Assembly: GCF_003284725.1 (NCBI RefSeq)
Contig: NZ_PGTO01000013.1
Coordinates: forward strand, 1-64,000
DNA: 64,000 bases
Source: Paramagnetospirillum kuznetsovii
GTDB taxonomy: Bacteria > Pseudomonadota > Alphaproteobacteria > Rhodospirillales > Magnetospirillaceae
Reading direction: 5' to 3'
Positions 19,420 to 27,390 of this stretch are shown here, one piece after another; within the stretch, counting starts at the first letter, position 1, and every line of letters begins with the position of its first letter. Under the pieces are notes generated by a model that saw nothing but the letters and a program-made list of their open reading frames with translations, had not been told where the DNA came from and did no database searches. Position numbers and translations under genes: made by a program.

Positions 19420-19626
19420 ATGATCGATGACACCCTTGAAGACGTTCGTCGGCGGCTCGCCGAACTGAAGACCGAGCACCGCGATCTGGATGATGTGATT
19501 TCGCGCGTCGCCGACGAGCTGCCGTTCGACCAACTGCGTCTTCAGCGTTTGAAGAAGCGCAAGCTTTCGCTCAAGGACGAGATCGCCAAGTTCGAGAACA
19601 TGTTGATTCCGGACATCATCGCCTAA
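19420..19626 (+). CDS. YdcH/DUF465-like small coiled-coil protein
   Basis: This 68-residue protein is nearly all helical and charged: RLAELKTEHRDLDDVISRV, then QLRLQRLKKRKLSLKDEIAKFENML. The pattern of LKxEHRDLD and LKKRKLxLKDEI is that of the YdcH (DUF465) family. Its function is unknown. The ATG at 19420 is the only one giving this block. Its stop directly abuts the folK start, so it probably leads the folK-folB operon. Confidence 0.85.
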   Translation: MIDDTLEDVRRRLAELKTEHRDLDDVISRVADELPFDQLRLQRLKKRKLSLKDEIAKFENMLIPDIIA

Positions 19627-20112
19627 ATGAGCCACGTCTATCTCGGGCTGGGCACCAATCTCGGTGATCGTGCCGCCAATCTGCGCGCGGCCATCAAGGC
19701 CTTGGCCCCACTGATGCTGGTGGACGCGGTGTCCGGCCTGTGGGAAACGGCACCGCTCTACGTCACCGATCAACCCGCCTTCTACAACATGGCGGTGGCG
19801 GGCCGCACCGATCTGGCGCCGCTGGACCTTCTGCGCGGCCTCAAGCGGCTGGAGGACGAATTGGGCCGCGTCGAGTCCGTCCGCTTCGGCCCCCGCCTGA
19901 TCGATCTCGACATTCTGCTCTATGACGGGCTGATCATGGACGAACCGGAACTGACCATCCCCCATCCCAGATTGCCGGAACGCCGCTTCGCCCTGGCGCC
20001 GCTGGCCGAGATCGCGGCCGAGCTGGTCCATCCCCAAACGGACGAGACCATGGCCGCCATGCTGGCGCGACTGCCCACCGATGACGATATCAGACGGCTC
20101 GGCCCGCTATAG
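19627..20112 (+). CDS. folK: 2-amino-4-hydroxy-6-hydroxymethyldihydropteridine pyrophosphokinase
   Basis: This 161-residue enzyme moves pyrophosphate from ATP to the pterin in folate synthesis. YLGLGTNLGDRAANL at the start, WETAPLYVTDQPAFYNM, and the RFGPRLIDLDILLYDG motif with its metal-binding Asp pair identify it. It starts immediately after the YdcH-like stop and is followed by folB, so two folate steps are grouped. Confidence 0.95.
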   Translation: MSHVYLGLGTNLGDRAANLRAAIKALAPLMLVDAVSGLWETAPLYVTDQPAFYNMAVAGRTDLAPLDLLRGLKRLEDELGRVESVRFGPRLIDLDILLYDGLIMDEPELTIPHPRLPERRFALAPLAEIAAELVHPQTDETMAAMLARLPTDDDIRRLGPL

Positions 20113-20190
20113 CACTTGCGCCGGACTTGGCGGGCGCGCTATGACCCACCCCGTCCCCCCTCTGTCGAGGGCATCGGTGAAGGAACCGCC

Positions 20191-20604
20191 ATGGTGTTCG
20201 TGCAAAGGAAGCAAATGGAGTCCAGCTCCACCCAGGCGCCCGCCCGCCGCCTGTACCGCATCCTGGTGCGCGATCTGGTGCTGAAATGCTCCATCGGCAT
20301 TCATGCTCACGAGTTGCTGGCCCCCCAGCGGGTGCGCATCAACGTGGACATGGCGGTGTTGGAGCAAGCGGGACCGCTGTGCGACGACATCGCCAACGTG
20401 GTTTCCTACGAGGACGTCATCGACGGCATCAAGGCTTTGCTGGCCGAGGGCCACATCAATCTGGTGGAAACCCTGGCGGAAAAGATCGCCGAGCTGTGCC
20501 TGGACGACGAACGGGTCGAAACCACCCGCATCAAGGTCGAGAAGCTCGACGTCTATGCCGAGGCCGCCTCGGTGGGCATCGAGATCGAGCGCGGCCGGGG
20601 GTAA
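20191..20604 (+). CDS. folB: Dihydroneopterin aldolase
   Basis: This 137-residue protein has the FolB core: LVRDLVLKCSIGIHAHELLAPQRVRINVDM, the substrate-contacting SYEDVIDGI, HINLVETLAEKIAELCL and IKVEKLDVYAEAASVGIEIER. FolB splits dihydroneopterin to the hydroxymethylpterin used by FolK. Two starts are possible, at 20191 with AAGGAA six bases upstream and at 20215 with another AAGGAA; both give the full conserved domain. It lies 78 bases after folK. Confidence 0.9.
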   Translation: MVFVQRKQMESSSTQAPARRLYRILVRDLVLKCSIGIHAHELLAPQRVRINVDMAVLEQAGPLCDDIANVVSYEDVIDGIKALLAEGHINLVETLAEKIAELCLDDERVETTRIKVEKLDVYAEAASVGIEIERGRG

Positions 20605-20611
20605 TAGCGCC

Positions 20612-20875
20612 CTACGCCTCGCCGATGGCGGCCAGGTAGAGGTCGAGGATCTGCTGTTCTTCCTCGCGCTCGGCGCGGTCCTTCTTGCGAAGGGTCACGA
20701 TCTTGCGGATGATCTTGGTGTCGAAGCCCTGGCTCTTGCACTGGGCATAGACGTCCTTGATATCGGCGCCCAAGGCCTTCTTCTCTTCTTCCAGCCGCTC
20801 GATCCGGTCGATGAACTGGCGAAGAGCTTCCGCGGCAATGCCGCCGACCTGGCTGTTCTGCTGTTCATCGCTCAT
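20612..20875 (-). CDS. gapR: GapR-family nucleoid protein (DUF2312/UPF0335)
   Basis: This 87-residue protein is a DUF2312 member, the family of Caulobacter GapR, which binds overtwisted AT-rich DNA ahead of polymerases. The sequence has the family pattern [20 protein letters not shown], then [26 protein letters not shown]. It is helical throughout with a coiled-coil N-terminal half. It is convergent with folB. The symbol is given by family membership. Confidence 0.88.
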   Translation of the reverse strand: MSDEQQNSQVGGIAAEALRQFIDRIERLEEEKKALGADIKDVYAQCKSQGFDTKIIRKIVTLRKKDRAEREEEQQILDLYLAAIGEA

Positions 20876-20979
20876 GGGATACGGCCTCTTTCAACGCAAC
20901 GGGCCCCGACCATAGCCAAGGGACGATCCCGGTTCAAGCGGCTGTTGCGGACAATGGGTCAGGGCGGTAGGCTGACGGG

Positions 20980-21102
20980 ATGAAAGCTTTCCTCGTCCTG
21001 ATCCTGACCTGCCTGACACTCGGCGCCTGCGGCGGATGCGAGATCGACGCCGACAACGACGAGCAGCACGGCCGCTGCTGGTTCTTCTCCAAGATCCTTT
21101 AA
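20980..21102 (+). CDS. 40-residue Cys-rich lipoprotein
   Basis: A 40-codon gene encodes a short signal peptide MKAFLVLILTCLTLGAC with a lipobox LGAC, so Cys17 would be lipidated. Only 23 residues would remain: an acidic segment EIDADNDEQH with further Cys at positions 20 and 33 and the aromatic end CWFFSKIL. The predicted product is an outer- or inner-membrane anchored peptide of unknown role. Its stop overlaps the stop of the convergent amidohydrolase gene. I do not recognise a family. The ATG lacks a strong ribosome site. Confidence 0.6.
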   Translation: MKAFLVLILTCLTLGACGGCEIDADNDEQHGRCWFFSKIL

Positions 21103-21890
21103 TACACCCGCGCCTGGTGAAGCTCGGGATCGGCCAGGACCGGGATCAGTACCTCGGCCAGCAGATCCGCCCAGCGTCCGCACCCCTTCATATCCCCCAC
21201 CAGATCCTGCCGGATCTCGAACGATACATTGGGAAGGCCAGCCGCCCCGGCATGGGTGTCCAGGGTGTAGTTGATCTCCTTGCCGGAATAGGGCTGGTTG
21301 TCGCCCACCACCAGCCCGTCCCTGGCCCGCAGGGCCCGCAGCAGCGGGTCCGACATGCGGGGATCGCGGTTCCACAGCACCCCCACATGCCAGGGCCGGG
21401 GGGCGAAGCCCTTGATGCGCGGCGTGAAGGAATGGATGGCCACCACCGCCGGGGCAAGGCCGTGCCGCCACAGATGGGCGATACGATTGCCGATCTCGGT
21501 GTGATAGGGCCAGAACCAGCGCTCGGCCCGCGTCGCCGCGTCCGCCTCGCTCAGTCGCTTGTTCCCGGGAATCTCCACCGTGCAGGAGCAGGCGGGAATG
21601 GATGTCGGATCGCCCGGCTGGCGGTTGCAGTCGATCACCAGACGGCTGATGCCCGCCAGTACGGCGGGGCAGCCGAGGCGGGCCGCCAGCCGCCGCGTCA
21701 CCTCGGCGGCGCCGATATCCCAGGCCACATGGCATTCCCGCTCCGCCTGGACCAGCCCCAATTCGCCGAGATCGGCGGGAATCAGCTTCGAGGCATGGTC
21801 GCAGACCAGGAGCAAACGGGCGTCGTCAGCCCCCTCGATGATCTCGAAGGGTGGCAATGGCGGAGACGGATCGGGCATGAAGGTCAACAT
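21099..21890 (-). CDS. N-formylglutamate amidohydrolase
   Basis: This 263-residue protein belongs to the FGase family, which hydrolyses N-formylglutamate at the end of one histidine-degradation route. Visible motifs are LLLVCDHASKLIPADLG, HVAWDIGAAEVTRRLA, ISRLVIDCNRQPGDPTSIP with the RxxxDxNR pattern, and IHSFTPRIKGF. No other hut genes are adjacent, so the substrate may be a related formyl-amino acid. The start at 21890 or 21878 is uncertain because neither has a clear ribosome site. Confidence 0.85.
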   Translation of the reverse strand: MLTFMPDPSPPLPPFEIIEGADDARLLLVCDHASKLIPADLGELGLVQAERECHVAWDIGAAEVTRRLAARLGCPAVLAGISRLVIDCNRQPGDPTSIPACSCTVEIPGNKRLSEADAATRAERWFWPYHTEIGNRIAHLWRHGLAPAVVAIHSFTPRIKGFAPRPWHVGVLWNRDPRMSDPLLRALRARDGLVVGDNQPYSGKEINYTLDTHAGAAGLPNVSFEIRQDLVGDMKGCGRWADLLAEVLIPVLADPELHQARVY

Positions 21891-21959
21891 GGAGACACTA
21901 TAAACCGACCCGTGGTCGGCTTTCGAGATGAACCATACAAAATATATTCGCGCGAGGTG

Positions 21960-21988
21960 TTGACAGCCCCCCCTGGTTTCCGTATTTT
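21960..21988 (+). promoter_or_regulatory. Predicted rpmJ promoter
   Basis: A perfect TTGACA (21960-21965) lies 17 bases from TATTTT (21983-21988), with the rpmJ start 53 bases downstream. It is the best sigma-70-like promoter in the region and fits a highly expressed ribosomal gene. Confidence 0.6.
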
Positions 21989-22041
21989 CCCGCCTCCGGT
22001 CGCGCACCCCGGTGACGGCGATTATTTTAGGAAGTTGGACC

Positions 22042-22167
22042 ATGAAGATTCGCAATTCCCTCAAGTCGGCCAAGCTGCGCGACAAGAACTGCCGCATCGT
22101 TCGCCGCAAGGGCCGGGTCTACGTCATCAATAAGACCAACCCGCGCTTCAAGGCTCGCCAGGGCTGA
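22042..22167 (+). CDS. rpmJ: 50S ribosomal protein bL36, 41-residue form
   Basis: The 41-residue product starts [17 protein letters not shown] and ends [10 protein letters not shown], the form of bL36 that keeps only one of the zinc-binding Cys residues. This longer, zinc-independent type is the usual one in alphaproteobacteria. It is monocistronic, with a strong promoter before it and a terminator after it. Confidence 0.95.
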
Positions 22168-22207
22168 CACCCGGCGCCTGATCGGCCCTTTCGGCCCCGA
22201 TCACAGC

Positions 22208-22240
22208 AAACCGCGCTCCCAACCGGGCGCGGTTTTCGTT
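22208..22240 (+). terminator. Terminator after rpmJ
   Basis: AAACCGCGC (22208-22216) pairs with GCGCGGTTT (22227-22235), a 9-base stem with a 10-base loop followed by TCGTTTT. It ends rpmJ and can also serve the convergent hybrid kinase gene. A second stem without a T-run lies at 22179-22203. Confidence 0.8.
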
Positions 22241-22247
22241 TTGCCTG

Positions 22248-25200
22248 CTATACCGCCGCCACCGCCTCAGCGGCTTGGTCGAAGGCGATCCTGATGGGCT
22301 CCATCTGGGAGTCCGCCGCCGCCAGATCGCCCTCGGCGCAGACGGCTTCCATGGCGGCGCACAACGCGCCGAAGCGGAAGGCCCCGGCACTATTGCCCGC
22401 TCCCTTGCAGGAATGGGCCGCCTCGCGGGCCGCCACCGCATCACCCGCGAGAACGGCGGCGGCCAACTCCTCCACCAGCGGACGGGTGGTGTCGATGAAC
22501 AGGTGCAGCAATTCGCGCACTTCGTCGCCGATCTCGCCGAAGATCAGCCGCATGGGTTCAAGGTCCAAGACGGGGACTTGGTCATCGGCGGGCTCTTCCC
22601 CCAGGTCGGCCACCAAGGCCTTGGCAACCATTTCCAGCGGCGCCCGCTTCTTGCGCAGGGCGGCTGCGGCGGGAAGCAGGCGGCGGATCACCCCATCCAA
22701 CTGCTTGAGGTCGATGGGTTTGGCCAGGAAGCCGTCCATGCCGCTTTCGTGGCACCGCCGGGCGGTCCCCGACAAGGCGTCGGCGGTCAGCGCCACGATG
22801 GGCAGGTAATCGCCGGTCGCCCGCTCCGCTTCGCGAATGCGGTGAGTCAGTTCGTAGCCATCCATCTCGGGCATATGGCAGTCGGTCAGCAACAGCCCGT
22901 AATCGCGGATCTGCATGCTGTCCCAGGCCTCGGCACCATTATCGACCACCTCGATGGCGTAGCCGAGGCGTTCCATCAGATGACGGATCACCACCTTGTT
23001 GGTTGGATTGTCCTCGGCCACCAGGATCAGGGCGCCCGCCGCCGACGCCGCTTCCACCGTGGGCTGGGACCAGGTCTCCGCTTGGCTGCCCTCGGCTTGC
23101 TCTTCCACCTCGGCGGCGGCGCGACCGGCGGCGGCGGCCACCGTCCGCCACAAGCCGCGTTGGCGCACCGGCTTTGGCAGGGCGGCGAAGAGACCGGCCT
23201 CGCGCGATTCGGCCGCCACGCTCGGATAGGTATCCTGCGGCACCATCATCACCACCCTCATCTGGCCGGTATCACCGGAGGCGGTCATCAGGGCGCCAGC
23301 CAGACCGAGGCGCTGGCGGTAATCGCCGCCGGCATCCAGCAGGGCAATGTCGTAGGTCCAGCCCGCAAGGGAGGCGGCGCGCACCGCCGCCATGGCGCCG
23401 TCGGCCGAGGCCACCACCGCCACCTGGGCGCCGAGATGGCCGAGATACTGACGAATGCATTCCGCAGCCGCCGGGCCTTCCGCCAGCACCAGCACGGCGA
23501 CACCAGACAGGTCGGGGCCGCCGACCGGTTCTTCCAGGGCCACCGCCAGGGGCACTTGGAACCAGAAGGTGGACCCGGCGCCGATATTGCTGGAAACGCC
23601 GATATCGCCGTCCATGATCGCCACCAGACGGCGGCAGATGGACAAGCCCAATCCGGTGCCGCCATAGCGACGCGAAATGGTGATATCGGCCTGCATGAAG
23701 GGTTCGAACAGGCGGGCCTGCTGCTCGGCATCAAGGCCGATGCCGGTATCGGTGATGGAGAATTTCAGCCGCAGCGGCCGCTCGGAGGGATCAACCGCCT
23801 GGACGCCGATGCGCACATAGCCCTTGTCGGTGAACTTGATGGCGTTGCCCGCCAGATTGGTGATGATCTGGCGCAGCCGCACCGGATCGCCCAACACCCG
23901 CTCGGGCAGCGTCGGGTCCACATAGGTGATCAGGCCGATGCCCCGTTCCTGGGCGCGCAGGGTCAGCAGTTCGGCGACCCCTTCCACCATTTCCAGCACC
24001 GACATCTCGACCATTTCCAGTTCGAGCTTGCCCGCCTCGATCTTGGAGAAGTCCAGGATATCGTTGATGATGGTCAGAAGCGCGGTGGCGGAATCGCGGA
24101 TGACGCGGGCCATCTCGCGCTGTTCGGCCTGCAGCGGCATGTCTTCCAGCAGCTGGGCCATGGTCAGCACCCCGTTCATGGGCGTGCGGATTTCATGGCT
24201 CATGGTGGCCAGGAACAGCGATTTGGCCTGACTGGCGTCCTCGGCCGTGCGCTTGGCCTCGGCCAGGGCGGCCTCTTCCGCCTTGTGGCGGGTGATGTCG
24301 GTGGACGATACGATCACCGCCGGCTCGCCGTCCATCTCGATCCGGGCGGCCGACAGCATGGCCCAGAACTCGCGCCCGGTGCTGTTTCGCATGCGGCACT
24401 CGAAGCCGGGAACGAATCCGCCTTCGCGGACCAGCTCCACCAGACGGGCCCGGTTCTCCGGATCGGCGTAGCATCGGGCGACGTTCAGGCCCAGGGCGTC
24501 GGCCTCGGACATGCTGTAGAGCTCGGTCCAGCGGGGATTGACCGACACGATGGAATTGTCCGACACCCGCGAGATGGCCAGCGCCAGCGGAGAAGTGTCG
24601 AGGATGCGGCGCAGCCTCTCCTCGCTGTCCACCAGGGCGCGGGTGGATTCCTGCACCTTGGCCATGGCGTCGCGGAACACCACCAGCTCGGCCGCCATGT
24701 CGGCGATTTCGTCGTTGCCGGTGCTGGCGATGGGGGTGTGGAAATCGCCCTCGACGATGCGGTGCATGGATTCGGCCAACCCGGTCAGGCGCGATACCAG
24801 CGAGCCGCCGAGATAGAGCCAGACGAACAGCAGTGGCCCGAAGAAGGTGAGCATGGCCACCACCAGCAAGGTGGTGCGCCCGATGGAGACCGCCGCCTCG
24901 GTGCGTCGCTCGTTCTCGGCGGCATCGGCCTCGGCCGCCGAGACCAGACGCCCCACCGCCGAGGACGTGCGCGCCACCAGATCGCGGCCCTCGTCATTGG
25001 CGGCGGCCAGCCGGGCGATGGTCAGCATTTGCAGCGAGCGCAGCTCGAACACGTTTTCGGGACCGGTGCCGAGATTGAGCACGCGGCGCGTCAGCTCGCG
25101 GCCCCTGGCGCCGTGCTGCCCATCTCCGGCGGCATCCACCAGCAGGGGCAGCTTGCGCACCTGCTCTTCATAGGCGCTGCGCAACTCGCCGACCTTTTCC

Positions 25201-25868
25201 AGGTCAGGGGCGACAACCGCTTCCCGCAGATAGTTGGAAGCCAGCACCACCACCGCCAGAATGGGATCGGCGGCCATACCCTCCACCGAGCGGTGAACCT
25301 CCAGATCCAGCCGGGTGATGATCTCGGCCAGCGAACGGGATCGCTCCACCAGTTGGAGGCGCTTATCCACCAGGATGTTGCGGTCGATGACGTTGTCGGC
25401 GAAGGCGGCGACCATGGAGCGCAGCTCCTCCACCCGTCCGGTATCGGTGGAGCTTCCCGCCAACTGGTCGATCAGGGCCAGCAGACGTTCGGTCTGCTGT
25501 TGCAGGGCGACAAAATTGCTTTGGCGCTGGAATTGCGACTGCGAGCCGTCCAGGGCGGGCGCCGCCGCCGCCAGCCGCGCCGTCGCCTCGGACAGTTTCA
25601 AGGCATTGGACACGCTGGGCAGATTGGTGCGGGTCACCGCCGCCAGCAGGCGTTCGATCTCGGAATAGCTGAACCAGGTCAACACGCCTGCGACCAGGAT
25701 CATGCCTGCGACGGCGCCGACCGCGAACACCAGCTTGGCGCGGATGCCGAAGCGCCAGCGGCTCTGCCTTCCCTTTTCCGCCACAGCGCTGCCCACGCGC
25801 CAGATCCCCCGGTTTTCCTCGACGGGGGTCATAATGCCCCAGGCAACGCCGTCATGGAAGTCCGACAC
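22248..25868 (-). CDS. Hybrid sensor histidine kinase with receiver and HPt domains
   Basis: This 1,206-residue kinase has two membrane helices (about residues 43-65 and 338-360) around a periplasmic helical sensor region, then a HAMP-like linker and one PAS domain (about 427-545). The HisKA box SHEIRTPMNGVL carries H558, and the ATPase domain shows NLAGNAIKF, DTGIGL and GTGLGLSI. Next comes a degenerate receiver (about 800-910), a full receiver with LLTDCHMPEMDG (D996), and a C-terminal HPt with AHSCKGAGNSAG (H1152). This gives a complete internal His-Asp-His relay. The start may be the GTG at 25868 or the ATG at 25832. It is divergent from a radical SAM gene across 25 bases. Confidence 0.92.
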   Translation of the reverse strand: MSDFHDGVAWGIMTPVEENRGIWRVGSAVAEKGRQSRWRFGIRAKLVFAVGAVAGMILVAGVLTWFSYSEIERLLAAVTRTNLPSVSNALKLSEATARLAAAAPALDGSQSQFQRQSNFVALQQQTERLLALIDQLAGSSTDTGRVEELRSMVAAFADNVIDRNILVDKRLQLVERSRSLAEIITRLDLEVHRSVEGMAADPILAVVVLASNYLREAVVAPDLEKVGELRSAYEEQVRKLPLLVDAAGDGQHGARGRELTRRVLNLGTGPENVFELRSLQMLTIARLAAANDEGRDLVARTSSAVGRLVSAAEADAAENERRTEAAVSIGRTTLLVVAMLTFFGPLLFVWLYLGGSLVSRLTGLAESMHRIVEGDFHTPIASTGNDEIADMAAELVVFRDAMAKVQESTRALVDSEERLRRILDTSPLALAISRVSDNSIVSVNPRWTELYSMSEADALGLNVARCYADPENRARLVELVREGGFVPGFECRMRNSTGREFWAMLSAARIEMDGEPAVIVSSTDITRHKAEEAALAEAKRTAEDASQAKSLFLATMSHEIRTPMNGVLTMAQLLEDMPLQAEQREMARVIRDSATALLTIINDILDFSKIEAGKLELEMVEMSVLEMVEGVAELLTLRAQERGIGLITYVDPTLPERVLGDPVRLRQIITNLAGNAIKFTDKGYVRIGVQAVDPSERPLRLKFSITDTGIGLDAEQQARLFEPFMQADITISRRYGGTGLGLSICRRLVAIMDGDIGVSSNIGAGSTFWFQVPLAVALEEPVGGPDLSGVAVLVLAEGPAAAECIRQYLGHLGAQVAVVASADGAMAAVRAASLAGWTYDIALLDAGGDYRQRLGLAGALMTASGDTGQMRVVMMVPQDTYPSVAAESREAGLFAALPKPVRQRGLWRTVAAAAGRAAAEVEEQAEGSQAETWSQPTVEAASAAGALILVAEDNPTNKVVIRHLMERLGYAIEVVDNGAEAWDSMQIRDYGLLLTDCHMPEMDGYELTHRIREAERATGDYLPIVALTADALSGTARRCHESGMDGFLAKPIDLKQLDGVIRRLLPAAAALRKKRAPLEMVAKALVADLGEEPADDQVPVLDLEPMRLIFGEIGDEVRELLHLFIDTTRPLVEELAAAVLAGDAVAAREAAHSCKGAGNSAGAFRFGALCAAMEAVCAEGDLAAADSQMEPIRIAFDQAAEAVAAV

Positions 25869-25893
25869 GGGCTGGTGCTAGGATGCCACCGCC

Positions 25894-27201
25894 ATGAAGA
25901 AAGCCGCCAAGAAGAAAGCCCCCGATTCCGCCGCCATCATCGCCGAGGCCCAACGGCTGATGGACAGTCAGTTCCTGACCGACGCCATCGCCTTGCTGGA
26001 ACCGCTGGACGGCAATCCGGAAGCCGATTACCGCCGCGCCGGACTGTTGCTGGTGCTCAACCGTCCCGCCGAGGCGGAAATCCTGTTCCGCCGGCTGCTG
26101 ACCATCGTGCCCGACCATCTGGACACCATCGTCGGCCTGGCCGGAAGCCTGGTGGGTCTGGGCCGCCCCCGCGAGGCGCTGCCCCTGCTCAAGCATGCGG
26201 TCCAGGTGCTGCCCAATTCCGGCCGCATCGCCTATCTAGCCGGGGTCGCCCTGGAAGAGGCAGGACTTCAGCCGGAATCCGAAGCGCAACTGGCCAAGGC
26301 CCGCGCCCTGGTCATCGCGCCCGCCGAGCGGCGCAATCTGGTGCCCTACGAGATCTATGTGCAGCTAAGCCGCCGTTGCAATCTGCACTGCACCATGTGC
26401 GGCTGGGAAATCTGGAAGGACAATTCCGGCTTCATGGAAGAGCCGGTATTCGAGCGGGTCATCGCCGAGGCCAAGGCCTGCGGCATCAAGACCATGCATA
26501 TCTTGGCGGGACAGGGCGAACCCTTCTTGCATCCGCGCATCTTCGAATGCCTGGAGCGTGCGGTCGCCGAGGGCTTCGAGGTCGGCATCGTCACCAACGG
26601 GACACCGTTCACGCCTCAGCGCATCGAACGTCTCGCCAAGGTCGGGCTGGCCTATCTCCAATTCTCCTTCGCCGGTTGGGATGCGGAAAGCTACGAAAGC
26701 GTCTATGTGGGGGCCAAGTTCGACAAGGCCATCACCACGATGAAGGCCATCCATAAGGCGTTGAGCGGCACCAAGACCAAATTCGTGGTCAAGGCGGTGG
26801 CGCTTGGCGATTGGCAGGAAAACCTGCACAAGACCAAGGCTTTCCTGGCGACCCAGGGCATTCATCAGGTTTACACGGTCCAGGCCAATAATTTCGGCGG
26901 CTCGGTGCAAAGCGGCCAACTGCACGAACGGCATGGCGTCTGGACCCTGAAGGATATCGATCATCACCGCCTGATGCCGTGCCGCATCTTCCTCAAGGCG
27001 GTGGGCGTGTTCTGCGACGGCACCGTCACCGCTTGCGGCTGCTACGATTCCAATGCCTTGCTGAAGATCGGCAACATCATGGACCAGGGCTTGGCCGAAA
27101 TCCGCAACGGCGAGACCTATCGCCGTATCCTGGACGGATTCCGCAAGGGCTGCGTCAAGGATGTCCCCATGTGCGGCAAGTGCGACGACCCCTTCGGGTA
27201 A
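25894..27201 (+). CDS. TPR-radical SAM-SPASM protein
   Basis: This 435-residue protein opens with a Lys-rich stretch and about 130 residues of TPR-like helices (AEAQRLMDSQFLTDAIALLEP and following). The radical SAM cluster site is CNLHCTMC with C162, C166 and C169, followed by the GQGEPFLHP glycine-rich motif. The C-terminus has a SPASM-like Cys set (CRIF, CDGTVTACGC, CVKDVPMCGKC) that would hold extra iron-sulfur clusters. SPASM enzymes usually modify peptides or proteins, and TPRs often present a partner. No precursor peptide is evident nearby. It sits between two sensor kinases. Confidence 0.88.
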   Translation: MKKAAKKKAPDSAAIIAEAQRLMDSQFLTDAIALLEPLDGNPEADYRRAGLLLVLNRPAEAEILFRRLLTIVPDHLDTIVGLAGSLVGLGRPREALPLLKHAVQVLPNSGRIAYLAGVALEEAGLQPESEAQLAKARALVIAPAERRNLVPYEIYVQLSRRCNLHCTMCGWEIWKDNSGFMEEPVFERVIAEAKACGIKTMHILAGQGEPFLHPRIFECLERAVAEGFEVGIVTNGTPFTPQRIERLAKVGLAYLQFSFAGWDAESYESVYVGAKFDKAITTMKAIHKALSGTKTKFVVKAVALGDWQENLHKTKAFLATQGIHQVYTVQANNFGGSVQSGQLHERHGVWTLKDIDHHRLMPCRIFLKAVGVFCDGTVTACGCYDSNALLKIGNIMDQGLAEIRNGETYRRILDGFRKGCVKDVPMCGKCDDPFG

Positions 27202-27225
27202 TATGAAAATCGTCAATGCCGGAGC

Positions 27226-27242
27226 GCGGGCATCTTGCCCGC
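27226..27242 (+). repeat. GC-rich dispersed-type hairpin
   Basis: GCGGGCA (27226-27232) and TGCCCGC (27236-27242) form a 7-base stem with a three-base loop, 24 bases after the radical SAM stop. This exact motif style is common as a dispersed intergenic repeat in several bacteria and may also act as a terminator here, though the T-run is poor. Confidence 0.55.
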
Positions 27243-27280
27243 CAAAAGAATATTCCGTCGGTCCAGTAGGAATTTTAGCC

Positions 27281-27350
27281 ACAGATGAACACTGATAAGC
27301 ACAGATTTCCTTATCTGTGTCCCGCGCAGCGGAAATCTGTGTGCATCTGT
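27281..27350. repeat. Nested palindrome, ACAGATG-type intergenic repeat
   Basis: An outer pair ACAGATG (27281-27287) and CATCTGT (27344-27350) encloses an inner 11-base pair CACAGATTTCC (27300-27310) and GGAAATCTGTG (27331-27341). The wording of the repeat (CACAGAT, CATCTGTG) is that of a widespread intergenic element family. It lies between two genes that converge and could be a mobile hairpin element of the non-coding kind. Whether it recurs in this genome cannot be tested here. Confidence 0.6.
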
Positions 27351-27390
27351 CGCCCATGTCTTGGCCTATCCGCCTGAATGTCGATGGGCC

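Noticed and set aside
22275-26756. A plus-strand open frame of about 1,490 codons opposite the hybrid kinase gene
   Set aside because: It is antisense to a clear multi-domain kinase, has low-complexity His/Gln-rich composition and no domain pattern; high GC in codon third positions keeps this frame open.
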